A stretch of DNA of 64,000 bases. Source: CAYUYV01 sp050331455. Its GTDB lineage: Bacteria; Pseudomonadota; Alphaproteobacteria; JAJFIK01. The notes under the pieces are model-generated. The model worked only from the letters and a program-made list of their open reading frames with translations, ran no database searches and was not told where the DNA came from. The position numbers and the translations under genes were made by a program. Positions 17,446 to 26,135 of the stretch are shown in pieces. Numbering within the stretch: the stretch's first letter is position 1; each line of letters opens with the position of its first letter. The stretch spans positions 62,001 to 126,000 of the forward strand of contig JBHJGV010000007.1 in assembly GCA_050331455.1 (NCBI GenBank), in the 5' to 3' direction.

Positions 17446-20400
17446 GCGATCCGTGCCTCCTTCACATCCGCTGCGCCGTCCGGCAGTGCGGGTCCGTCAA
17501 ACTTATGCGTGTCAGGAGCGATAGGGTGGAGCCAGGTCTCGAGAAACCCGTTCAGAGCCCGGTGCTGGGCGCCGAGCACGGTCCGCAGGCCCGCATACTC
17601 GGCCGTGAAATCGGCCATCAGACGATCCATTTCCTGGCCAATATCGAATGCATTGTCCCAAAAGATGACCTGCCCCCCTGCGGCCGGTCCATCGCCAGAG
17701 GCAAGCGTGCTGGCGCCCCCAAGAACGGGCAGGAAACCGGCGGCAAGCGCTCCATCGAGGTCCGCCGGCGGCTCGGGCTCCGGGAAGACACCGAGTGCAA
17801 GGGGGCGAGACAGGCGCGGCACGGCAGACACCTGCGCCATGGATCCATAGAAGCGGGGCGCCGCGCGGGGACCGAAGGCCGTCCATAGCGGTTCCAGGTG
17901 CCGCGCCTGCTGCGGGATCCAGACCCGTGCCGCAGGGCCATTCCGCTGCTCGAAAAGCATCCAGGCCGTCACAAGATGCGCGAGGCTTGGCAAGAGGCGT
18001 CCATCGGACAGGATCAGAAGCTCCACACCGTCCTCGGCCTGCGGATCGTGCTCCGGCGGAACGGGCAGTGGCGGCGGCACGCGGTGGACCTCGCACCCCT
18101 GGCGGGCAAACAGCGGCAAGTAAGCCCCGGTCGATGCCACAACCTCGAGCCGGTGACGCAGAACGGCAGCCGCCTCGAGCCAACGGGTCAGACCATCGAT
18201 ATCGTCTGCGTAGGAGCTTGCGGCAGCGTCAAGCGGTGGCGCGTGGTCTGCCAGCGCGCCCGCCGCCCCCGGATCGAGCACCAGAGACACGCAGACGGGC
18301 AGGTCAAGCCGCGCCAGGGTCTTGACCAGGTCCGGACCACACTCAAAGTCGCAGGGCAGGATCAGGCGATCGATGGCGCGCTGCTCGACCAGGAAACGCA
18401 GCCCGGCGACCAAGGCCGGCACAAGCCGATCCCCACCCGTGGCCGCGATTTCCTCCGCGCCAAGGGTCAAGACGCCTTCTGATCGGGTGACGGTTTGGAA
18501 CAATCCCGCGCCCGTCCCGCCATGAAGGGCGAGCGTGCGGGCCCGTCCGTCCGTACGCGCCAGAAGAATGCGCAGGAAGGGGGCCGAACTGTCATCGTCC
18601 GTCCCGGCTCGAAGAGAAGCGCCGCGACCCCGCTCGCAAAGCCCTTTGGACAGATCGTCAAAGCCGAGAAGGGCCGTGCCGCGCTCGGAGCGGGACAGAT
18701 CCAGGGGGACCACCTCTCCCTTGAAAAAAAGATCGGCACCGCCGCAATCGGGCCCAAGGGCCACTTCAAGCGCCGTCGACGGATCGGCGAGGAAAAGCGC
18801 CTGTCCCGCCTGCTCCGTCCGGAAGGCCCCGCCCTCTGGGTCTCCCTGACGCGCCGTGTGCCGCCAGGGTCCGCTGAAGCGGACGGCCGACCAGGGCTCG
18901 TGGAAGCCGCCGCCGCGGAACAGACGGCGCAGGACCACCTCGCCCCCGGCCCGGTCCGGCCGGCTGCGCAGGATGGCAAGACCCGGATTGATCCGAGTCT
19001 GGAGCAGCAGATCGGCCTCTGCCTCATGGCCGCCCAGCGGCAGACACTCCGCGGCCATGGGAAGGTCGAGCCGCTGCATCAGGGACAGGAACCGCGGTTC
19101 GAGACGATCCCCATCCACAAGAATCGCGTTTTCCAGGTCGGGCCAGGGCGTGGTGACGGCGTGGGTGGTATCGACGCTGGCCCGGGGCACATCGATCCGC
19201 ATCCGGCCGGCCGCCCGGTGCGCGAGCAGCAGGGAGACATCGCCCCCGGCACGGCCCTGGTCCAGGCACTCCGAAACCAGCAGACCCTTCGGCAGGCGGA
19301 TCATCACCCGCGCCCCCATGGCCTCCAGCAGCAGGGGATCGGTTAACAGCGACGGTCCGGACACCTCCAGATAGCCGTCGCGGCGCTGCCATCCGCCGAC
19401 GGCGCCGACGCCGGGCCGTGCGGCGAGGATCTGTACCGCCTCGCCGAACCAGTCCGGCTGCACGCGATCGCCGGCGCGCAGCACCAGCAGCGCGTCGCCG
19501 GCCGGCTCCAGCAGCCCCTCACCGGGCGCCACCGGACCGCCCTGCGCGCTGAACACATCCCAGCGCCGCCCGCCAAAACTGGCATGGGCCGTGTGGGGCG
19601 CCGAGCAGGCCGGCCCCGCACAGGGGCGCAGGCAGTGTACCCGGTCACTCAGACCGTCCAACGATTTCGCCGTCCGCAACACCGCCTCATCGCTCGTCTG
19701 GGCGGCGGACAGGATCAGGACCAGGACAGATAAAGCATCCGGTTCCCGGTCAACGGGCCGGCGGGGGATGAACAGGCGGTCCCGCAGATGATCCGTATAG
19801 AAGTTCCGGCGATAGCGGGGGGTGTTGCGGCCCTGGCTGGTGGCCAGACGCTGGCGCATGCGCGGATCCCGCCCCAGGCGCACCATGGCCTCCGACAGCC
19901 CCCGGGCGGTGCCGTCAAAGAAAACGGCGTTTTCGTCCGCTTTGAAATGATCACGGAACGCCGGACTGTCCCGCAGGATCAGGGGCACACCGGCCAGATG
20001 CAGCTCATGGGCGGCATAGCAATAGGATTCGACCCGGTGGGGAAAACAGGCGAAGGCTGCGTTTTCCAGGTCCGTCGCCAGATCGTGATGGCTGCGCCGG
20101 CCCAGAACATGGAACCGGTCCCGGTGACGCTCCGGGACCATGTCTTCCATGGCCCGGGCATCAAAGGGCGCCGACACCGGCTCCTCCGGTCCGATGATCA
20201 GGAACCGGGCGGCCCATTCGGAAAAGTCCTGGTCTTTTAGGGCGAGGAGACTGGCCGCCACGAAAGTGTCGAGACCCTTGAAGCGGGACCGGCGACCGTA
20301 AAACACAATATCCTGACCCTGACCATCACAGACCGTTCCCATGACGGGCCGCGTCACCGGCGGCGAGGACAGCACGCGCCGCCCGTCCAGCAGGGGGCCG

Positions 20401-20996
20401 TATAGGGGCCGGATCTCCTCGGCAAAATAGGCAGGACCGGGGGTGAGCAGCAGGTCGGCGCCTGCAATCTGCGCCCGCTCCAGGGCATAGTGATAGGCCC
20501 GTTCCGGCGCCGGCCCATGGCGCGTGCGCCGATCGATGAGCTCCACCGTGTTGTGCAGACGAATGGCGGTTCGGGTCTCACGCATCCGGGCAAGGCCGAG
20601 CGCGTAATAGGCCGGTCCGCAATAGTCGTAAAATTCCAGAAGATCGATGGCAAAGCGTTGCAGCAACACATCGACCGCGGCGGCAATCCTGGCGGATCGC
20701 TTCAGTTCCGTATCCGGAAAGACCGCTGGCAGACGAAAGGACTCGGAGGCAAGTGCGTCCACATGGAGAATGTGGACGCGTTCGCTATGGGGGAAGGACA
20801 GGCTGTCCGAGGTCGTCAGGCGGCGGAAGGCTTCCTCGGATATGTCCAAGAGCAGCACGACCGTATAGCCGTCTTCCAGCAGGCGGCAGGCCGTGTGGTA
20901 GAGCAGAATGCCGGCCCCGCCAGGCGTCGCGGGATAGATTTCGAGGCTTACAAAGCCGATCGTCTTCCCGGCGGGGGCCGTCATAGATGCGCTCAT
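17442..20996 (-). CDS. Large multidomain glycosyltransferase (GT4-type N-terminus)
   Basis: 1184 aa. Residues of about 10-430 are a GT4/GT-B enzyme: IGFVSLEIYPATPGGAGILL, YGRRSRFKGLDTF and FPHRVESYCYAAHELHLAGV, the E-x7-E-like donor site. Residues of about 440-690 look like a degenerate GT2 domain (ALLVLRAGDRVQPDWFGEAV) in which the usual DxD is not obvious. A beta-rich stretch follows (WSAVRFSGPWRHTARQ), then a second GT-B-like region to the end. The start at 20996 is the first ATG after a ribosome-binding-like aaggtgg; the frame stays open to 21134 without coding character. It probably assembles several residues of the rhamnose-containing polysaccharide. Domain boundaries are approximate and the activities of the later domains are inferred. 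Confidence 0.8.
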   Translation of the reverse strand: MSASMTAPAGKTIGFVSLEIYPATPGGAGILLYHTACRLLEDGYTVVLLLDISEEAFRRLTTSDSLSFPHSERVHILHVDALASESFRLPAVFPDTELKRSARIAAAVDVLLQRFAIDLLEFYDYCGPAYYALGLARMRETRTAIRLHNTVELIDRRTRHGPAPERAYHYALERAQIAGADLLLTPGPAYFAEEIRPLYGPLLDGRRVLSSPPVTRPVMGTVCDGQGQDIVFYGRRSRFKGLDTFVAASLLALKDQDFSEWAARFLIIGPEEPVSAPFDARAMEDMVPERHRDRFHVLGRRSHHDLATDLENAAFACFPHRVESYCYAAHELHLAGVPLILRDSPAFRDHFKADENAVFFDGTARGLSEAMVRLGRDPRMRQRLATSQGRNTPRYRRNFYTDHLRDRLFIPRRPVDREPDALSVLVLILSAAQTSDEAVLRTAKSLDGLSDRVHCLRPCAGPACSAPHTAHASFGGRRWDVFSAQGGPVAPGEGLLEPAGDALLVLRAGDRVQPDWFGEAVQILAARPGVGAVGGWQRRDGYLEVSGPSLLTDPLLLEAMGARVMIRLPKGLLVSECLDQGRAGGDVSLLLAHRAAGRMRIDVPRASVDTTHAVTTPWPDLENAILVDGDRLEPRFLSLMQRLDLPMAAECLPLGGHEAEADLLLQTRINPGLAILRSRPDRAGGEVVLRRLFRGGGFHEPWSAVRFSGPWRHTARQGDPEGGAFRTEQAGQALFLADPSTALEVALGPDCGGADLFFKGEVVPLDLSRSERGTALLGFDDLSKGLCERGRGASLRAGTDDDSSAPFLRILLARTDGRARTLALHGGTGAGLFQTVTRSEGVLTLGAEEIAATGGDRLVPALVAGLRFLVEQRAIDRLILPCDFECGPDLVKTLARLDLPVCVSLVLDPGAAGALADHAPPLDAAASSYADDIDGLTRWLEAAAVLRHRLEVVASTGAYLPLFARQGCEVHRVPPPLPVPPEHDPQAEDGVELLILSDGRLLPSLAHLVTAWMLFEQRNGPAARVWIPQQARHLEPLWTAFGPRAAPRFYGSMAQVSAVPRLSRPLALGVFPEPEPPADLDGALAAGFLPVLGGASTLASGDGPAAGGQVIFWDNAFDIGQEMDRLMADFTAEYAGLRTVLGAQHRALNGFLETWLHPIAPDTHKFDGPALPDGAADVKEARIA

Positions 20997-21175
20997 CGCG
21001 TCGCCACCTTGCCAAATGGGAGACTGGAACAGGTCGAGGGGCCGGATCGAAAGGGGAGTGACCAAACGCCTGCCCCGGCCGTCTGCCGGCGGACGGGTGG
21101 TCAGGCATGGCAGGCCCGGTCCGTGTGGGGACAAGGTTAACCGGGTTCCGGGTTTCCAAATGGTTGACGCCCGGG

Positions 21176-21421
21176 TCAGGACGGCCGGCGCAGACGGGCC
21201 ATGAAGGTCTCACCGTCCTCGTCGCCCTTCCACTGATTGCAGCGGTGACAGGCGGCGACGAGATTGTCCGCGTCATGGCTACCGCCCCGGGACAGGGGCT
21301 GGACGTGATCGAGCGTGGCCATGCGATTGCCCCGGTCGAGGGTCATGGTCCGTCCGCAGTAAAAACAGCAGCCGTCCTGCAGCGTGCACAGGCGAAGCAA
21401 CAGGCCCCGGCGCCGCGACAC
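21176..21421 (-). CDS. Small HNH endonuclease family protein
   Basis: 81 aa, GTG start at 21421. It is a compact HNH fold: CFYC zinc knuckle (residues 19-22), the LDHVQPLSRGG catalytic His strand (D38-H39), DADNLVAACHRCNQWKG with Asn 53, the second knuckle C58/C61 and K65. All HNH residues are present, so it should be able to bind metal and cut DNA. It starts five bases after the stop of the HupE/UreJ-like gene, implying co-transcription with the DUF3604 operon. Stand-alone HNH proteins of this size are common in alphaproteobacteria and have no fixed role. It could be a housekeeping nuclease or a remnant of mobile DNA; no mobile-element ends are visible. Confidence 0.8.
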   Translation of the reverse strand: MSRRRGLLLRLCTLQDGCCFYCGRTMTLDRGNRMATLDHVQPLSRGGSHDADNLVAACHRCNQWKGDEDGETFMARLRRPS

Positions 21422-21426
21422 GGCGG

Positions 21427-22716
21427 TCAGACCGTCACACTGCGGACCACGAACCAGTAAAGGCCGAGACCGATGAGCAGCGCGATGCCGCCCTCGCGCA
21501 AAGGCGCGATCAAGGATCCGAACAGGCTCCGCAGCGCCGCGGTGCAGGCGAGGAGCGTTGCGGCCGTCAAGATCTGACCGGCTTCGACACCGATATTGAA
21601 CGCGACGACGGCCCCCAACATGGCCGCCGGCTCCAGGCCGAGATCCGAAAGGCCACCGGCAAAGCCCGCGCCATGGGCGAGCCCGAAGGCGGCGGCAAGG
21701 CCGATCAAGGGACGGTCCTCCGCCATGGGCCTTCCAGGCTGGGTGCGGGCCGCCATGCCGGCGAGGAACAGGCTCAGGCCGGCCAGCACCCCTGATGAAA
21801 TCCCAAAGCCGGACCCGATCCCTTGGGCAAGCGCCCAGGCCAGGAGGCCGCCCGCACCGAGGATCAGGACCGTCCGGTGCCGTCGTGCCGGCAGGCCTGC
21901 GGCCTCAAGGGCGGAATAGGCAATGGAAAACCCGATCAGCGCTTCGATGGCTGCCCCGACCGGGGCGACCATGCCGAAGGCCACGAGGGCGAGCGTCACG
22001 GAATGGCCCAGGGTGAAGCCCGTCAGAGTCAGAACGACCGGCCGCCATCCGCTGCACAGGAGCAGGAGCGCGGCGATGAATGCCAGATGGTCGGGCCCGG
22101 CCAGAACATGGGTCAGCCCAGAGCTCACAAAGGCCAGGAGCGGGGGACCGGTCCGCCCCTGTGCTGCAAGATCGACCACCCGCCGGCTGGCGGACAACAG
22201 GGTCTCGCGTGCCCCCTCGTCCGGCAGATCCACCCGAATCACATGGCGGTGCTGGGCCGATAGGGCGAAAAAGCTGTCGACGCGGATCCGCGCCGGTTCA
22301 CCCTCCAGGGCCTGAGGACAGGCAAAGGCAAGGCGCATGCGGATCATGCCTTTGGCGGCGCGCAGGGGCCGTGGGCGTTCGGATGCACAGCGCGCGTCGC
22401 CCTGGAGGACGGAAACGGTCCCGGCGAGATGGTCGGCCAGCCGATCCTGGAGTGAGCCCCCGCCGTTCAGGCCGTAGAGCAGCGTTGCACGGCGCCGGTC
22501 GACGGCGAAGGTCGCCTCCAGGCGGTCGGGCGCCACGATCGTCCAGAGGGAGGCGGATTCGCTGCGGCTGTGCGCGAGGGCCGTCCCCGTCGCCGCCCAC
22601 ACCATGCCGGCCGCGCTCAGCAAGAGGACAGTGATGGTGGCAACCCCGCGAGCGAGCGCCTCGGAGGCGGCTTTCGGGGTGTGCGGTGCTTTTGGAGTGC
22701 GCGGTGCAGGCCTCAT
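21427..22716 (-). CDS. HupE/UreJ-like membrane protein
   Basis: 429 aa. After an N-terminal signal or anchor (ATITVLLLSAAGMVWAATG) comes a periplasmic domain of about 170 residues. Six to seven transmembrane helices follow, carrying the family signature FVSSGLTHVLAGPDHLAFIA near residue 205 and GFTLGHSVTLAL and GLAHGAGFAGGL. The His/Asp residues of these motifs suggest metal binding; HupE and UreJ relatives are nickel permeases. The large N-terminal periplasmic domain marks the HupE/UreJ_2 branch, whose substrate is not known. Its ATG overlaps the stop of the upstream parvulin-like gene by four bases. Metal transport here is family-level inference. Confidence 0.85.
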   Translation of the reverse strand: MRPAPRTPKAPHTPKAASEALARGVATITVLLLSAAGMVWAATGTALAHSRSESASLWTIVAPDRLEATFAVDRRRATLLYGLNGGGSLQDRLADHLAGTVSVLQGDARCASERPRPLRAAKGMIRMRLAFACPQALEGEPARIRVDSFFALSAQHRHVIRVDLPDEGARETLLSASRRVVDLAAQGRTGPPLLAFVSSGLTHVLAGPDHLAFIAALLLLCSGWRPVVLTLTGFTLGHSVTLALVAFGMVAPVGAAIEALIGFSIAYSALEAAGLPARRHRTVLILGAGGLLAWALAQGIGSGFGISSGVLAGLSLFLAGMAARTQPGRPMAEDRPLIGLAAAFGLAHGAGFAGGLSDLGLEPAAMLGAVVAFNIGVEAGQILTAATLLACTAALRSLFGSLIAPLREGGIALLIGLGLYWFVVRSVTV

Positions 22717-23615
22717 GGCGCCAGATCGTCCGCAATGGTGATATCCGCGCGTGCCTTCAGGCGGGCGATGAGATCGGCAAGGCGCTTTTCATCCCGCCTG
22801 CGAAGCCATTCGGCTTCTACCGTGTCCCGAACGGTCTCGAAGGCGGGGCGGTCCGGATCCACACGCTCCAAGACCCACAGGAAATGGATGCCGTTGGGGC
22901 CGTCAAGGGGACCGGCGATGGCGCCTTCCGGAAGGCCGACGGCCATGCGTGCAAGGGAAACGCCGAGATAATCCCCCAGTTTCTCCTGATCGAGAAGCCG
23001 GTCAGGCAAGGCCAAATCCGTACCGGGATGATCCGGGTCGGGAAATGCGACGGTGCCTGAGCCGGCGGAAGCCTTGATTGCTTCGGCAAGGCGCATGGCC
23101 TGGGCGCGATCGGCGACCATGGCATGGCGCAGTCGGACCAGGGGCCTTGGTGACAGCAGTGCCGGGGTGTCGCGGTAGAAGGCCTTCAAGGCCGCGTCGC
23201 TCGGCGGATCGTCAAGGGCCGCGCCGGATGCCGAGCGCATGGCAGCGGTAATGGCGGCCTTGCGCAGGTCCGCATCATGGCGGATCAGATCCATCTCAAC
23301 GGCGCGCGTCAGAAGCAGTTCTTCGGCAATCAGCATCTCGAGGACCCGGGTCCGGTCGGCGGGCGTGAGGTCCGTGCGCCGGTCTCCGGCGACCGCAGCC
23401 ATGGCCCGTTCGAAATCGAGCCGGGAAAGGGGCCGGCCGTCGACGGTCGCCGCCGGCCCGATGGCATCGAGATTATTGGTGCGCGGACCGGTGCCGGGCA
23501 TGGGTGCCCCGAGGGCCGACCACAGGGCCAGCGCGAGGCCCCCGCAGGCCGCGAGGAGGGCGAGCCACTCCCCCCGGCCTGGTGAAGCGGATCCCGATGG
23601 GACCGGCCCGGTCAC
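22713..23615 (-). CDS. Parvulin-like peptidyl-prolyl isomerase, membrane anchored
   Basis: 300 aa, GTG start at 23615. One N-terminal transmembrane helix (ALLAACGGLALALWSALGA) anchors a periplasmic chaperone. A SurA/PrsA-like helical part follows (VLEMLIAEELLLTRAVEMDL), then a rotamase region with RLRHAMVADRAQAMRLAEAI, LPEGAIAGPLDGPNGIHFLW and a C-terminal helix. The rotamase core is divergent, so catalytic activity is uncertain. It overlaps the DUF3604 stop by four bases (GTGA) and the next ATG by four bases. That context points to folding or assembly of the exported operon partners. Confidence 0.82.
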   Translation of the reverse strand: MTGPVPSGSASPGRGEWLALLAACGGLALALWSALGAPMPGTGPRTNNLDAIGPAATVDGRPLSRLDFERAMAAVAGDRRTDLTPADRTRVLEMLIAEELLLTRAVEMDLIRHDADLRKAAITAAMRSASGAALDDPPSDAALKAFYRDTPALLSPRPLVRLRHAMVADRAQAMRLAEAIKASAGSGTVAFPDPDHPGTDLALPDRLLDQEKLGDYLGVSLARMAVGLPEGAIAGPLDGPNGIHFLWVLERVDPDRPAFETVRDTVEAEWLRRRDEKRLADLIARLKARADITIADDLAP

Positions 23616-26008
23616 GCGTCCTCTCCGCCATCGGCCTCCCCGTCAGGGCCATCATCATCATCCTCCGGGTCCACATCCCCGGAGTCCGTATCCTTTGGGT
23701 CCGTATCGTCTGGGCCCGTACCTTCCGCATCGGTCTCCTCGCCCTGGGCCGCGGAGACCGGCGCGGATTGGTGGGTGAGGTAAATGGGCGAGGACCAGGC
23801 CCGGTGTTCCGACGGGGCCAGACAATTGTCGTCGCCGTCGGTCCGGAAATCCCCATAGCAGGGATCCACTTTGATGCAGGTGCCGTTTTCGTCGTACTGA
23901 CAGCGCAGATTGTTCGCATTCACCGTCGGTGTCGGCTCCTGGATCGCCCGGGCGTAGTACAGGGTGTTGTAGCCTAAATCCGCGAAGGCGGGGTCTTCGA
24001 AGGTGAACGTGCACCCGGCGGCGTCCGCCGGGCAGGTGTGGGTGAGGAAGGGATCGTCGATGAGGTCCGCGACGTCTTCGCCGGGGGTCTTCTGCCGGCG
24101 GATCCGGACGATTTCAATCCGTGTGATGGCATGGCGTGCGTCCCCGGGATTGTAGCATTCGCCCCCACATAGGCGGTTCAGCTGATCCTGGCTCAAGCCG
24201 CGGCGCCCCAGGTCCGGGCATCCGGGCTTTTGCTTGAAGGCCCCCTGGGCCCGCACGGTGAAGGCGGGCGTATCCGTTTCCGTGACAACGCTGCCCATGG
24301 GCATGCTGGTGCCGTCGGCTTGCGTCTTGTCGAACCACAGCAGGATACGGGGGCCGGACGTCGCATAGGTTTCCCGGCGCTCCAGTGCAGCCCAAATGGC
24401 CTCACGGGATCGGTTTTTCGCATGGACCGCGGCGAGGCCTCCGGTCAGCCAAAACGAGGACTGGCGCTCGATTTCGAGAAGTCCAAGACCGGCGCCGCGC
24501 TGCAACTCCTCGCGGGATATTGGCTGGGAGACCGGGCTCGGATCCTCCGGTGCACCGACGAAGCGGTGGAGGAAGGTCTCGTTCACCGGCCCCCCCGCTT
24601 CGGTGTTCAGTTTGCGACTGTTTTCCTTGAAGCCGGTGCCGGGCCGGGCCCGGTGATTGTCCGACGAGGCAACAAAGCCCCAGGTGAAATGGGTGGGCTC
24701 ATCATCGGCGCCCTGGGTCCCGAATTCGGAGATGGCGAGGCTATATTGCACCGAGGTGCCGGGACGGTGATTGAAGGCGGGCTGGAAGCAATCCTGGCAT
24801 TGCCCGGAATTCAGCCATTCGTCCGGGCTTTCTCCGCGCACGGTCAGATGGCCGGCCGCCCCCATATTGGCGTAGTCGCGCCGGGCAGCGGCGGCCCGGT
24901 CATCGCACTCCCCTGGCCCCTCCCCGGCTTCGAGGCACCGGTTCCGGATGATCTCGCCGGCCCGCCAGCAGCTCGGCAGATAGGTCTCGCTCGGCGCCGG
25001 GCAGGTCGCGGTCTGGCTGGCCTCGTCATAGGCGACGGCGCGCCAGGGCCGGTATTCCTCTGAATTTCCATGGCCGGAATAGATTTCGACCATGGGGAAC
25101 ATGTCCGGCCGCATGTCCGCGGCAAGCTGCTTGTCGAAGGTCGTCCCCGGCGGCGTATAAAAGCCCCAGCTCGTGCCGTGGGGAATGATCAGGGGCTCAA
25201 GACCCTGGGCCTCGAGCCGCGCCACGAGATCACCCGGATCGGCAGCGGCTTCGAAACAGGTCGCGGGCAGGTCATTGGAGGGAACATCGACCGGACAGGT
25301 TGGCACCGCCCGCACTTCGTCCAAAAAAAGATTGAAGTCGAGATAGTCGGTGATGTTGAGCGGGTCGAGCAGGGCGATGGTCAGGGGAAAGCCCGCGGCA
25401 TTGGTGCGCAGGGCCCGTGTCGCGGCGCCCGCCGCAGCGATCGGACGGGCAGGCAGCCTGTCCTCGTCCAGATCCTTGAAAATCACGTTCTTATGGCCGT
25501 AATGGTCGTCGGGCGTCTGGCCGACCTGGGTCCATTCAAAGCCCACGAACGGCACGAGATCCGGATGGTCCCGGTCCTGGGACAGGGCCGAACATTGGCG
25601 CACGGAGCGTTTGATCTCCCGCCAGCGGGCGGGCGTCAGCGCCTCGGCATGGTCCGTGGACGCAAAGAAATCGATGCTGGAACAGTAGCGGGCGTAGTCG
25701 CACGCTTCCGCGAGCGGATGAATGCCCTGGCCACCATTCAGGGGAAGCGCCCAGAGAAAGGCATCCGTGGAGAAAGTGGTGTGCATGTGGAGATCGCCGA
25801 ACAGGATCGTGCGGTCGCGCTGGGCGCCCACGGCGTCGCGCGCCTCGGCCACGGCCGTCTGGCGCGCCAGAATGGCGTCCGCGGGCACGGCCGGCGCCGC
25901 GATTTCACCGGCGTCGCGGGAGGTCGCGAACCAGTGGTGCTCCATGCCGAAAACCACAAAGCCGATTGCGGCACCAAGCAGCAGAACAAACAGGATGATG
26001 TAGCGCAT
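23612..26008 (-). CDS. DUF3604 family protein (PHP-like metal-dependent hydrolase fold)
   Basis: 798 aa, first gene of the operon. An N-terminal transmembrane anchor (IILFVLLLGAAIGFVVFGM) exports the protein. The family core starts at about residue 68 with ILFGDLHMHTTFSTDAF and IDFFASTDHAEALTP, which resemble the metal-binding His/Asp motifs of PHP phosphoesterases. It continues with FVGFEWTQVG, LIIPHGTSWGF and SRNRGSGR-like downstream blocks. The last 40 residues are strongly acidic (Asp/Glu/Gly) and encoded partly by 15-bp repeats. DUF3604 proteins are large exported proteins of unknown function. The operon with a parvulin and a HupE-like protein suggests a metal-dependent periplasmic hydrolase with dedicated folding and metal supply, but that is inference. 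Confidence 0.87.
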   Translation of the reverse strand: MRYIILFVLLLGAAIGFVVFGMEHHWFATSRDAGEIAAPAVPADAILARQTAVAEARDAVGAQRDRTILFGDLHMHTTFSTDAFLWALPLNGGQGIHPLAEACDYARYCSSIDFFASTDHAEALTPARWREIKRSVRQCSALSQDRDHPDLVPFVGFEWTQVGQTPDDHYGHKNVIFKDLDEDRLPARPIAAAGAATRALRTNAAGFPLTIALLDPLNITDYLDFNLFLDEVRAVPTCPVDVPSNDLPATCFEAAADPGDLVARLEAQGLEPLIIPHGTSWGFYTPPGTTFDKQLAADMRPDMFPMVEIYSGHGNSEEYRPWRAVAYDEASQTATCPAPSETYLPSCWRAGEIIRNRCLEAGEGPGECDDRAAAARRDYANMGAAGHLTVRGESPDEWLNSGQCQDCFQPAFNHRPGTSVQYSLAISEFGTQGADDEPTHFTWGFVASSDNHRARPGTGFKENSRKLNTEAGGPVNETFLHRFVGAPEDPSPVSQPISREELQRGAGLGLLEIERQSSFWLTGGLAAVHAKNRSREAIWAALERRETYATSGPRILLWFDKTQADGTSMPMGSVVTETDTPAFTVRAQGAFKQKPGCPDLGRRGLSQDQLNRLCGGECYNPGDARHAITRIEIVRIRRQKTPGEDVADLIDDPFLTHTCPADAAGCTFTFEDPAFADLGYNTLYYARAIQEPTPTVNANNLRCQYDENGTCIKVDPCYGDFRTDGDDNCLAPSEHRAWSSPIYLTHQSAPVSAAQGEETDAEGTGPDDTDPKDTDSGDVDPEDDDDGPDGEADGGEDA

Positions 26009-26135
26009 GGCCCTACCCTCGTTGCATGACCGAGTGGTCCCGGTTCCGCCATGACTTTAGGCCCCGGTGGAGGGAATGTGCAATCGTGGTCCCGGTCCCC
26101 GTCACGTGTTCGGGCGGTGCGGCGCTTGGCGGGGC

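Noticed and set aside
21176..21421. HNH gene as part of a mobile element
   Set aside because: No integrase, inverted ends, target duplication or composition change is visible, and the gene is close-packed with its operon.
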